Positions 54,311 through 64,000 of a stretch of DNA of 64,000 bases are shown here, in pieces (the first letter of the stretch is position 1; each line of letters opens with the position of its first letter). The position numbers and the translations under genes were made by a program. The DNA is from Rhinolophus ferrumequinum (Eukaryota; Chordata; Mammalia; Chiroptera; Rhinolophidae): positions 11,731,324 to 11,795,323 of the forward strand of contig NC_046306.1 of NCBI RefSeq assembly GCF_004115265.2. Direction: 5' to 3'. The notes under the pieces were generated by a model, which was not told the origin of the DNA, did not search any database, and saw nothing but the letters and a program-made list of their open reading frames with translations.

Positions 54311-57300
54311 TATTTTTTTCAATGTATGTTTATCCCTAAGATAAAGACGATGTTTGCATCATTTTATCCTTAACATCAGTGTAACCCCCATGCCAAATAA
54401 TCGTGGAGAAAATATTGAATTAATCTTACTATATGGTGATTGCATTTCAAAGGGTACGGCACTCAGGATTCTGACCCTCTCCTAACCTCTCTAGCCTGCC
54501 TCTGTTCTCAGTAGCTGTTTAGAGTTTATAGCCCAGTCTGACGTTTAGTTTGTGGTCCAAGTTAGAGGTTCTACATCAAGTTAACTTGACTCCCAGGTCC
54601 AGGTTCAAGATCCACAGAAACACAAGCTCAAGAGAAGGAAGGAGATGGTTCTAGAAGTACCTTGAAAAGCACCCACTCTAACCTGAGACCTCATAGGGCA
54701 GAGTTAAAAGATCCCGAGAATAAGTAGGTCCTAGATAGCTGGGTCTGAAGCAGTTCCTGATTCTCCTATGTATAGTGAACAAAGCCAGAATGATATCACC
54801 ACATCCATGAGCCATCAAATACTGTGTGGCAGTAGAAGCTGTGGGCAGACTTAGACAGGAGAGAGGTAAGGCAGGGCAAAGAGGGATGGGTGAGGGATAG
54901 GTTCTGTAGGGAAATAAACTTTACTGTAGGGTGTTTGAGAAGTTGGTCTTGGAATAAGTGTTCTTGGATAAGCACACTGTTACTAATGATTTAGAATATC
55001 TTGAATCATTTTGTAATTTTGGCAGTTATTTTAACATTCACTGTTGTTAAAGTTTAAAATATTTTAATTATTATACCAGTCTCATCCAAATTATTCATTA
55101 AATGGTTATGCTCTTAGGGAGCTTAAAAATTCATGAAGAATTTAGATGTTATAAGATACTACAAAGACACTTAAATAAACACCACAGTACACTGTGCTGT
55201 TAATTTACTGGTGAACGCTCCACAACATCAAAGCTAAAAATAAAAAAGGCAGCATTAGGGCAGGTATATTCCACAATAGATATAAATTTATGCTCCCTGA
55301 GAATGCATCTTTCCAATTCTACGTCTATTACTGTGGGGAAATTAGTGGTGAATGATGCAGGTTTTGAATTCTTCCAGGTCTTTATAAATAAAATCTTTGC
55401 ATGGACTTCTCTATTGTTAATGTATGAAAGTGATTTTAAATTTTTTTTTGGTTCAATTTTGTTTGTGCGTTTGGCTTTTTCATTTTTTATATCCTTAGGA
55501 GACACGTATGCTTTTTACAAAAAAATGAATTAATGCCTTACGTTCTTGTGTAAAGAGCATTTTATATATCACAATGTATTGTAATCTTCCCCCATGTCAA
55601 TTCATATAGCTCTGCATTATAATTTTTAATGGGTACCTAATACCCTACCTTATGGATTCCTACAAGTGATTTTCTTTTTTTCCTTCCTTACATTTAGATT
55701 TTTGACAATGTGCTGCTGTTATTATAAACTGTACGAAATGTACTTATATGCGTACACCTATCCTTGGACAACTGTTTCCTTAGGTCATATTTCTAGTAAT
55801 AGAATTGCTGCATTAAAGTGCGTGCTCTTTTACATCTTGGTACAGAGTGGCCTCCAAATTGTTTTGTAAATTATATTCCAAATAGAAATTTATGAGAATG
55901 AACATTTCCCTAAACTTCTGTCCTCCCTAGATACCATTTTTCTTTATAATCTTTGCCAATGGTAAAGTCCAAAAAACATTTGCATTTTTTATTTGTAGTT
56001 TATGGGCTGCTTTCACATATTTATTCCTCATTTGCATTTTTTTCTTTTATTACTTTCACCTTCATATTCATAGATCATTTTTATGGTAGTGTGATCTTCT
56101 TATAAATGTGTAAGAGATAATTAAATGAAGCCAATAAACCATTTCTTTTATATACTTAACAAATATATTTTCCAAGTGTTTTTTATTTGATTTTTTTGTT
56201 GTTGTTGTCTGAAAGTAAGGTTTTAAATTTTTCTAGAGTAAAATTCAGCAGTCATTTCTTTTATGGTTTTACAGCTTGCCATCCTTACCCATAGATTAAA
56301 TGAGAAACTTATTTTATGTTTTCTCTGGGTACTTGGTGGTTTACTGTTAAAATGCTAAATCAAGAGTCTATATGAAATTTGTGTTGCAACGTGTGTGAAC
56401 AAGAAAAATAATCTTCCCACTCTCCCCCATTGCCTCTGATTTCCTTACATGAGTTCCTGACTGCCCCTTTTCTCTCCTCCCCCAACCTGGAAATTTCCCC
56501 TTCATCATACTCTAAATTCTAATGAACTCTTGGGTTTGTACCTGTTCTTCTAAAGAGCCAGAGGCAACCTTTTGAATATTATATTAATATTATAAATATT
56601 CATGTCTTGTGGGAAGTACTCTGATTGTTTTTAAATCCTGGCTGTTATCCTAGGGTTGTTCTTCTTCCAGATGAAATTTAGATGTGTTCTGTTAGGTAAA
56701 ACGAAATAAAAGAAAAAGTAAGGAAACCACATCACTCAAATTATTGATATTTTAATTGAAATTTTGTTAAAGAATGGTGAGTCTTCCCGTCTAGGAGAAC
56801 AAGACATGTCTTCATTCACATCTGTAATGTCACACAGTAGAGTGTAGTAGTTTCTTTTGTGTAAGTTCTGTCCAGTTGTTATTAACCTAGTCTTAGAAGC
56901 TGAATGCTACTGTGAATGGAGTTGATTTCCTACTTCTATCATTGACATAAGAAAAACAATTAATATAAAAGTATATTGACCTGCGCATTATGTTAATCAT
57001 AGGATCCAAGTTAATATTACCAAAAACGGCATCATGTGTATGAAACTGATCTGGTGTGATTTACTGAGACAAACCTTACGTCCATATGTTATGCCAAGAA
57101 TTGCGTAACCTGAATCTAATTGTGAGGAAACAGTCAGACAAACATAAACGAAGTAACATGCTTTAAAACACCTAGCCTGTCCTCTTCAAAATTACTAGTG
57201 TCCTCCAAGACAGAGAAAGGCTGAGGGACTAGATTGAAGGATTTTAAATGATACAACAACTGGATGTAATGAATGAATTGGATCCTGGATGATGGGGAAA

Positions 57301-58134
57301 AAAAGGTATAAAGGATATTATTGTGAAATGGGGTAAATTTGAATATAGTCTACATATTTGATAATATATCAGTGTTCAATTTCTTGAATTTGATAATTGT
57401 GTAGTGGTTATATAAAAGAATGCCCTTGTTCTTAGGAAATACATGCTAGTTTTAGGGGTGACAGTCCATGTTTGCAACTTACCCTCACCATTGGAGAGTG
57501 AGAGAGAGAGAAGAAATTGAGAGAATGCATAAGTGGTAAAATATTAACAATTGGTAGATTTAAGAAAATAGTTTATAGGTGTTCATTCAGAATGAATCAT
57601 TCCTGCAATTTTTCTGTAAGTTTAAAAATTTTCAAAATGAAAATGTAAAAAGCATAAGAAAATTACTAACTACATGTTTAATGAAAAGATCAAAGTAACA
57701 CATTGAACTTTTAGGCCACTATTTTAATAAAAATATCACCTCAAAGGGCCATTTCTGGGAGAGGAAATTATGAGTGCTTTTCTTTTCATCAAGTCTTCCT
57801 GTGATTTATGTGTACTTGCCCTTTTATCTACAGTTTCAGTGTATTACTTTTGAAATCCCCCGTTTTGGGTGGAGATGGTGTTTGAGAAAAAAATTTCTGG
57901 TGGTGGTATTAACCTTTTACTATACTGCTGGGCTTTATTTTCTAGTAGTTTAGTTCAGTTTTTAGTTTAGTTGAATTTTTATGTTTTCATATGTGCAGTT
58001 GACATAAAGGGACACTGGTTGTAATCAGAGTGGGGTTCGGATCCCTAATCCTGGGGTTACGAAGGAACCCGGGCTCCAAAGTAGAGATGACTGTGGACAA
58101 CAAATCATCCAATTCACCAAATAAGGCAGGAACT
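54311..58134. other. AT-rich intergenic stretch
   Basis: Probable old L1-like remains at about 55550-55880 (GGATTCCTACAAGTGATTTT, TTTCTAGTAATAGAATTGCT). No exon, CpG island or other feature is supported. Confidence 0.45.
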
Positions 58135-58560
58135 CTTACGATAGCCCCTAAGGAAAGGGGCGCGGAGACTTATGGGAAACGGAGTCCTGAATTTGATGGA
58201 ATTTGATGGATTAGCGGGAGAGCCCAGGGAAGTGGTCCTCACAACTCCTGCGCATGTGCAGTCCTTCCTCATTGTTCTCCCGCGCCCCTGTCTCCAGCTT
58301 CGCGGGGCAGATAACTCCCCGTGTACGCGTCGTTCGGTGACGGGGTCCTGCGTGAAGGATGTGCAGTACAGGTGAGAGCCGAGTTTCGAGGGTTGCTGTG
58401 CCAGGCTTGGGGTAGGTTTGCCCACACCTGGTGGAAGCAAAAACTTGCGCAAACCCCACGCGGGCTGACTCTGTAGCCCTTGTTCGGCATTTGCCCCTAG
58501 AGAAAGCCCAGTGGCAGAGTAGCTTGGGTGCGGACCTGCAGGTTCCACGAGGAGGATAAG
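58135..58560 (+). promoter_or_regulatory. CpG island promoter and exon 1 of locus A2
   Basis: A CpG-rich block (GGGGCGCGGAG, CTCCCGCGCC, CTTCGCGGGGC, GTACGCGTCGTTCGG) with a noncoding first exon ending GTGCAGTACAG before donor GTGAGAGCC at 58372. TTATGGGAAACGGAGTCC at 58170 parallels the SBS-like site of the A1 island, so the promoter was duplicated with the gene. Being 6.3 kb upstream of B2's finger exon and facing it, the island might once have served both directions (inference). Long open frames on both strands here are compositional. Confidence 0.7.
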
Positions 58561-58854
58561 GGCATGGGTTTTGGGTCAGAATAAAGGGCGCTGAGAAAAA
58601 AGGCATCCAAATGCTAAAGAACTGTTTCCAGAAGCACCTCGAATTTGCATGGGCCGTGACCAGCCATTCATTAGCTAGTCAAAATCCACAACACCAGCGG
58701 GGATGAGGATGAATTCTAGTCTACGGCCATACCGCCCTGAACGCGCCCGATCTCGGGAGAATGAATTCTTGCAACATCCATTATATGCCAGCAGGCAAAG
58801 GGCAGGTGGTGGGTCTGCAGTATAGCAGGCTGATTTACGAATCCGACTTTTAAC

Positions 58855-59050
58855 TAAGGAGTTCAAATTCTAGCTCTGCCAGAGTCTCCCCATAGGCAAA
58901 ATGATGAGCCTGTAAGACTCAGTGTCTACATCTGTAAACTGAAGTTATTCCTAAAACCTGCCTCAAGGTTGTTCTGAGGATGGGATGCGATAGCACCTGT
59001 AAAGCCCTCAGCACAGGTCCTGACGTTCACTTTGCACCTGGGAAATGTTA
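58855..59050 (+). repeat. MIR SINE
   Basis: CAAATTCTAGCTCTGCCAGA, GTCTACATCTGTAAACTGAA and AAAGCCCTCAGCACAGGTCC are sense MIR in A2 intron 1. Confidence 0.75.
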
Positions 59051-59441
59051 ACTGCCTTTCTCACTGTTCTTTTCATTAAGTATATTTGTTCTCAAAGACT
59101 CCCTGTTAAGTTGGTATTAACAATCCCGTTTTAACCAAGACTCTGGAGGTGAAGTCTCAGCGCCAGTGATTGAAGGAGCTGGGCACAAACCTCTCAGGTT
59201 TATTCCCAAGCCCCACGTAGGGTTTTTGCCCAGTACTAGGCAGAGTGGCACATCCCTTAGAGCCACGAGGAAGAACCTGGAGTGTGCAGGACTGAGTCTT
59301 CCTTACAGGCTCTTAGAGATTTCTTGGTATCTGTTCAGAACCCTCAGGTTACTGCAGAAGTGAGGCTTCCAGACTCTTCCTTCCTTGTCCATCTGCCCTG
59401 TGCCCTCAGCAGTTTACAGACTCCCAAGCCGGATTTTCTGG

Positions 59442-59629
59442 CAGTGGTTCTCAAGCATGCATCAGAATCACTTGGAGGGCTTCTTAAAATCGAACAGCTG
59501 GCTGGGCCCACTCCCAGAGGTTCTGTTCTGACTCAGTGGGTCTGGGGAGGGGCCTGAGAATTTACATTTCTGTCAAGTTCCCGGGTGACGCTGCTGCTGG
59601 TTTGAGTACCATACTGTGAAAACTACTGT
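59442..59629 (-). mobile_element. MER5A (hAT-Charlie MITE)
   Basis: CAGTGGTTCTCAAGCATGCA, ATCAGAATCACTTGGAGGGC and GGGCCTGAGAATTTACATTT are complete antisense MER5A. Confidence 0.9.
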
Positions 59630-60269
59630 GGTAGAGGATGGTGAATTCCAAGAGACAGTTGGGACCTGGGCCAAAGATTCCAGTTATTTTAATTTACCCC
59701 CTCCAGCCTGGTGCAATTTCCCTGGGTCACACAGCTCTTGTGAGGAAAGAAGATGGGCACACCTGGGAGGGCCCCACCACAGCTGCAGGGCAGAGATCTG
59801 AGAAACAAGCAGGTTCTATATTTGCTCGCTCAGAGGCAGTTTCTGGCCCTTCTGCCCTGAGTAACATCACCACATCAGAGATTGTCAAGAACCGTCAGTC
59901 AGTGGAGGGACAACTTTCAGAAGAGAGATGTTAGCTTGGTTGAGAGTGGTGGGCAAGAGGCAGGCTTCGTGGGAAGAGGAAATCCTATGGACAGTTGATG
60001 GCCTGGGAGGAAGGCCAGGGAAACACTAGCTCCACTCTTTCTGGAAACTTCTCTCCCCACTCTTCATTTTCTAGTCCCTTTTCCTGGATTCTGCACCGCC
60101 CTTAAACCACGCCCATCACCACATTTGGTACTTAGGGATATGCTTCCCACCCCCCATTCCTGCCTTTATTGGAGTGTAGGAAGGGTTTTGAGGGGTTACA
60201 GAATACTGCCTCTTTTTAAAAGTGAACAATATGGGACCTGAGGGAGTAATCAGCATAGAGTTAAGTACA
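59630..60269. other. A2 intron 1, no recognised feature
   Basis: Moderately GC-rich intronic sequence with short unsupported open frames. Confidence 0.45.
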
Positions 60270-60490
60270 AAGTTTCTGGAGCCCACCTGCCAGGATTCAA
60301 ACAAAGCCCAGCTCTACCATATTACTTTAACTTTCTTCCCCTCAATTTCTTCATCTATAAAATGGGTGTAATAATAGTACCTACATCTTGCTTTATTTTA
60401 AGGAATAAATGAAGTGATATATGTAAAGTACTTAGAACAATGGCTGTTATATAGTAAGCACTATACAAGTGTCAGTATCACTAATGTTAT
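60270..60490 (+). repeat. MIR SINE
   Basis: GCCCAGCTCTACCATATTAC, CCTCAATTTCTTCATCTATA and AATGGGTGTAATAATAGTAC are sense MIR. Confidence 0.8.
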
Positions 60491-60779
60491 TATACTTGGA
60501 TTATTATTATCTAGTTTACATTAATCATTAATGGCAGAACCAAAAGGAGCACCAAGGCCCCCTACTCTCAAATCACTGTTCTGGCCACCATGTCTCAGTT
60601 AAGTCAAAACAAGTTTCTTAATAAAAAGTCCCTAGAGACACTTCAACTGAAGGATAACAAATCCATTGTAAAAAAATGCAAACTTCCTTAAAACACACCA
60701 TCCCATTGTTAGAGGTTCCTATTCTTTAACCTCAAGGAGTTAAAAATATAAATAAAAAATAAACAAATCCTATCAGGTT

Positions 60780-60922
60780 TTTGTTGTTGCATGATTTTTA
60801 CATTTTCTTAACGAAAATATTCAAAATATACAAAAGTAAATAATGACTCCTGTATATTTGTCGCAGCTTCAGCAATTTTCAACATACGGACCATTTATTT
60901 CATCTGTGCTCCCCCCACCCCC

Positions 60923-60964
<42 letters not shown>

Positions 60965-61020
60965 TTTCCCACTTCCACCTTCCTCTACTGGATTAAAGTA
61001 AACCCGAGACATCAAAATAT
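60780..61020 (-). mobile_element. L1-type remnant with (CA)n
   Basis: CAGCAATTTTCAACATACGG followed by a CA microsatellite (60925-60957) and CGAGACATCAAAATATTCAG is a common antisense L1 3'-type arrangement. A similar piece is at 62100-62195. Confidence 0.5.
60925..60957. repeat. (CA)n microsatellite
   Basis: About 16 CA units. Confidence 0.95.
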
Positions 61021-61398
61021 TCAGAATATAATATGTTTAATAATGGATTGAAGGCATGGCATGTTGTCCTTGCTATACTCTGATTTGTTTAACCAAGTCT
61101 TCCTTAGCTGGATTCTGTCTTGTTTTATATTTGTCTGCTATTAACTCTAAGGAGGCTATACATTGTAAGAAGCCAATAAGAAAAAAATATTTACTTTCCC
61201 CAAAGAAAAACCTGCTTCTCTTAGCTCCCCATGGTTATACGAGGGTTACAAGAGTCCCCTCAGCATACCTGCCCTTTTCGAAGGGTCTCCCATCTTGTGG
61301 CCATTTGTCAGCTGGTATGTATGGATTTCTAGGTGCTTTCAGGACCTTCCAGGTAGATCCTAGTTCTCACGATGTCTTTGCTCCTTTCCTTTCTCCAG

Positions 61399-61457
61399 CT
61401 CTGCCTTCGCCATTCTCTAAACTTTTCCAGGAGCAGGAGAAAATGAACATATCCCAG
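61399..61457 (+). CDS. First coding exon of A2 KRAB-ZNF gene (MNISQ), gene continues beyond window
   Basis: Acceptor TTTCCTTTCTCCAG; ATG at 61443 gives MNISQ and the exon ends in CAG with donor GTGAGT, leaving phase 0 as a KRAB-A exon requires. It is the paralogue of the A1 exon at 26787-26847 (MNKSQ) and lies 3.0 kb after its CpG island, as A1 does (2.2 kb). No KRAB-A exon is visible before 64000, so the identity and intactness of the protein cannot be judged. It may be a ZNF334-like paralogue. Confidence 0.55.
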
Positions 61458-61718
61458 GTGAGTTGATATACTTATTACCAATTTTTTTTTCAGTGAAACC
61501 TAAGTGTTCTTTTGCATTTTTAGTAACCATGCTTTCTTGTCAATTGTTTTTCTTCATTTTTTTCATTTCCTGATTTTTTTTCCTGCATTATCATCTTACT
61601 TCCCTTTTCCCTCTTCCAGTGGTTGTGAAGGTCTGTGTAGTCTTTTTCCTCTATTATTGATTACCTTTGATATATTTAACACAGAGGTAAACATTTTTCT
61701 ATCAGCATCAGGAATTGG

Positions 61719-61800
61719 GTTTTTTACAATTTTTTTTAATTAGTTTCAGGTGCACAAAACAAAGTACTACTTAGACTTTTATCATTAGGAATTGTTTTTA
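61719..61800 (-). mobile_element. L1 end fragment, antisense
   Basis: TTTTAATTAGTTTCAGGTGC followed by ACAAAACAAAGTACTACTTA is a frequent laurasiatherian/bat L1-associated antisense piece. Confidence 0.5.
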
Positions 61801-62294
61801 TAGTGTCATCTAAATAAGATATATGCCTTCCTCATCTCCGTTTTTGTGGAAATCAACTAACGCTTTTCTTTTTCATTTTCTTTTTACATAATAAACTTTA
61901 TTTCAGGAATTCTTTGTTAACAACTGCATCACACTTTCTAGCTACTTGGACAATAACTATTGAAATTTCAGCATACATTGTCTTATTATTTTTGCTGTCC
62001 CAAGTTTGAAGATAAAGTGACAAAATAATAATAGTTGGGCGGTTATAATATACCTACAATTTCCAGCTGCTTTTACATTCCAGTCACTGTTAAATTCTTT
62101 ACCTGGATGTAATAACTCCAGTATACTTGTCACAGCTTCAACAATTTTCAACATATGGACCATTTCATTTTGTCTGTACTTCCCCCTGCCCCAATGGGAG
62201 ACCCCAAACCCAAGTCCACCCATTGTTGGTTGTAAGTTATCGTCTGCTGTGTCCCAACTTGCCCAAGAACTTGGAATGGGAGACATTTTAGACA

Positions 62295-62442
62295 TAAGGT
62301 TGCCAGATAAGACACAGGGCATGTAAGACGAACTATATCTTGATGGGACATACTTATAATAAAAACTTACTCGTTGTTTATCTGAAGTTCACATTTAACT
62401 GGGTGCCCTGTATTTTGTATTCACTGAATCTGGCAACCCTCC
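62295..62442. mobile_element. Palindromic MITE (MER53-like)
   Basis: TAAGGTTGCCAGATAAGACA at one end and GAATCTGGCAACCCT at the other, with CATACTTATAATAAAAACTT and CGTTGTTTATCTGAAGTTCA between, form the same palindromic element as 21148-21345. Confidence 0.75.
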
Positions 62443-64000
62443 TTAGGTAGAAAGAGGGTTGGAAGTACCCTGTACGGACCATTAGGACTGGCAGTCCTAG
62501 CTCGTCCCGAGGGCCAGACCTTCTCTATCATCTGTGGCTGATTGTATTACCCATTCCAGTGGCCTGTGGTTGAACTGGCGTGGCCTGCTGTAGCTTTACT
62601 ATCAGCTCCTCTTCCAAAGTTCAGGAATTCTCACGCTTGCTTCCCACAATATGTAGCTTTGTCAAGAAATGTAAAACTTTGCCTACCTACCCTTTATAAA
62701 TAACTTTGAAAGAAAGTGTTTCCTGTTGAGTTAGCCCCATGTCTGTAAATCACCCACTTGCAGCCCTTCTCTGGTTTTATGAGGAACCAGTTCTTCAGCG
62801 CTCCTTTGTTTGTCCACCACGATTTCCATATGTCATGTCTTCTTTCTCAGATTCTGCTGAGTTTTAATAGAGGCCTCTGGAATATTTCACGGCATGGCTG
62901 TGATTGTGTGCCGTCTGAATCTGGGTATCTGAAAGTGCCTTTACTCTGCCCCGTTACATGAGTGATTGACTGGTTATAGGATTTTGCTTTGAGATCCTTT
63001 TCCTTCAGAGTATTATGAGAAAAGATCATCTCTATTATCTCCTGACATTTGGAGAGACTGGGGAAAAGTCGTGTGGCAGTTTGATTCTCATTTTTTCATA
63101 AATAACCTGTTTTATTTTTCCTTCTTGCAAGTTTTTCTTTATCCTTAGGTTTCAAATATTTCACGAGGCAGTGTCTGGTTATTTGTTCTTTTCTCAGGCT
63201 GCCTACGTGGTAATTGGATGGGTTCTCTTAAAATGAAGACTCTTGTGCTCTGGGATGTTTTCAGTTATTTCTGTGAGTCTTTTCCTTCCCTCTAGCCTCT
63301 TTGTTCTTGTCATTCAGAAATCCCATTAGACTCTCAGTGCCTCTCCCGATCGGCTGTCTGGGTTTTGTTACTTTTCTTTCATTTCCATTTTTCTGTTTTT
63401 GTTCTATGTGTCGAGAGATTTGCCCATTTATGTAGTCATTTTGTTTTCAGGCCTTCTCTTGAGAGTTTTGCTTATTTGTTTTCATAAGTCGGCAACAAAA
63501 TTTTTAGTATCTGTGGGTTTTTCCTTTTTTTCTCAACCAGCTCTTCTCACTTTATGGAAGTAAGACGCGTACATCAATTTGGGGACGAAAGTTATTCTCT
63601 TCAGTAGCTGGATTCAACTTGTTCTCATGGTCTTCAGTCTATTCGTTTTGGTACTGATCCTTTGGGTTGTTGCTTTTTATTGACATTAAATTTGTTTAAC
63701 AGCCTTCAAGCCTGTTCTTGAGGCTTATTTTTCAGATTATTGTTTTTCCTCCTCCCTCTGGACCCTCTTCTGTTTTCTGTGTGAACAGAAAGGTAAAAAC
63801 CTCATTAGACCAATATAGGTAGCTGATGTGTGTTTACTTGGCAGTGCAGAGGTGTTTCCTGGGCAAGCTTTGCCCTTGAATGGATGGACTGACGTGGGTC
63901 CTCACATGAATTGTTGGGAGATGTGTACAGACAGGCTTCTCTTTAGGCTGTGCAGAGGGGAGCGAAGCACGAAGGGACCCCTCTTTCTCCTGCCAAAGGG
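62443..64000. other. A2 intron 2, possible old LINE remains
   Basis: From about 62960 the text (AGGTTTCAAATATTTCACGA, GAAATCCCATTAGACTCTCA) recalls an antisense old LINE, not firmly named. No KRAB-A exon is present to the window end. Confidence 0.35.

Noticed and set aside
55200-55245. Minus-strand text FDVVERSPVN that recalls the start of a KRAB-A box, a candidate for a B2 exon
   Set aside because: Only a few residues match, a stop follows at once and no MLE-like end or 127-bp spacing is present.
58114-58606. Open frames on both strands of the second CpG island
   Set aside because: Same compositional cause; the sense frame runs through a clear splice donor at 58372.

Overview
The window is nuclear DNA from a placental mammal. 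Exons are split by GT-AG introns, and the intervening sequence is full of MIR, L2, L1, hAT (MER5A, MER20) and MaLR LTR remains. No Alu, rodent B1/B2, ruminant BovB, carnivore tRNA-SINE or vespertilionid VES-type SINE was recognised. One 5'-truncated L1 tail at 4902-5140, flanked by a clear target-site duplication, resembles the L1 3' end common in bats and some other laurasiatherians. A bat is my best guess, held with moderate confidence. Gene order fits the region of human 20q13.12 that holds SLC13A3, OCSTAMP and ZNF334.

The left part (1-24 kb, fairly GC-rich) carries two ordinary genes on the + strand. The last three coding exons of SLC13A3 (964-1125, 3593-3730, 5835-6011), the Na+/dicarboxylate cotransporter NaDC3, are followed by a 3' UTR ending near an AATAAA at 7605. 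OCSTAMP, the osteoclast fusion membrane protein, is complete in three coding exons (13730-13773, 16481-17483, 20179-20577), giving 481 residues. Its C-terminus stops well before the human one as I remember it, and the sequence corresponding to the human tail is here a MIR-containing 3' UTR.

The right part (24-64 kb, AT-rich) is a small KRAB zinc-finger cluster with four loci in the order A1(+), B1(-), B2(-), A2(+). A1 (CpG island 24155-24620, exons 26787-32447) is the ZNF334 orthologue by sequence and position but is a pseudogene, damaged in both KRAB exons and the finger exon. Its KRAB-A exon contains a six-unit TGTGA repeat grown out of the codons for the conserved DVM residues. B1 (- strand, 46198 down to 37235) looks like an intact 500-residue KRAB-A/KRAB-B C2H2 protein with KRAB exons of 127 and 96 bp and one open frame across all junctions; I cannot name it. 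B2 (- strand, 51815-50852) is a decayed paralogue of the B1 finger exon. A2 (CpG island 58135-58560, exon 1 donor at 58372, first coding exon 61399-61457) is a paralogue of A1 whose KRAB and finger exons lie beyond the window.

Homologous promoter, intron and 3'-flank blocks show that A1/A2 and B1/B2 are products of segmental duplication. The host genes act separately: SLC13A3 in epithelial dicarboxylate uptake, OCSTAMP in osteoclast-precursor fusion, and B1 presumably as a KRAB-type transcriptional repressor. I found no tRNA, rRNA, CRISPR array or unfamiliar multi-gene system.
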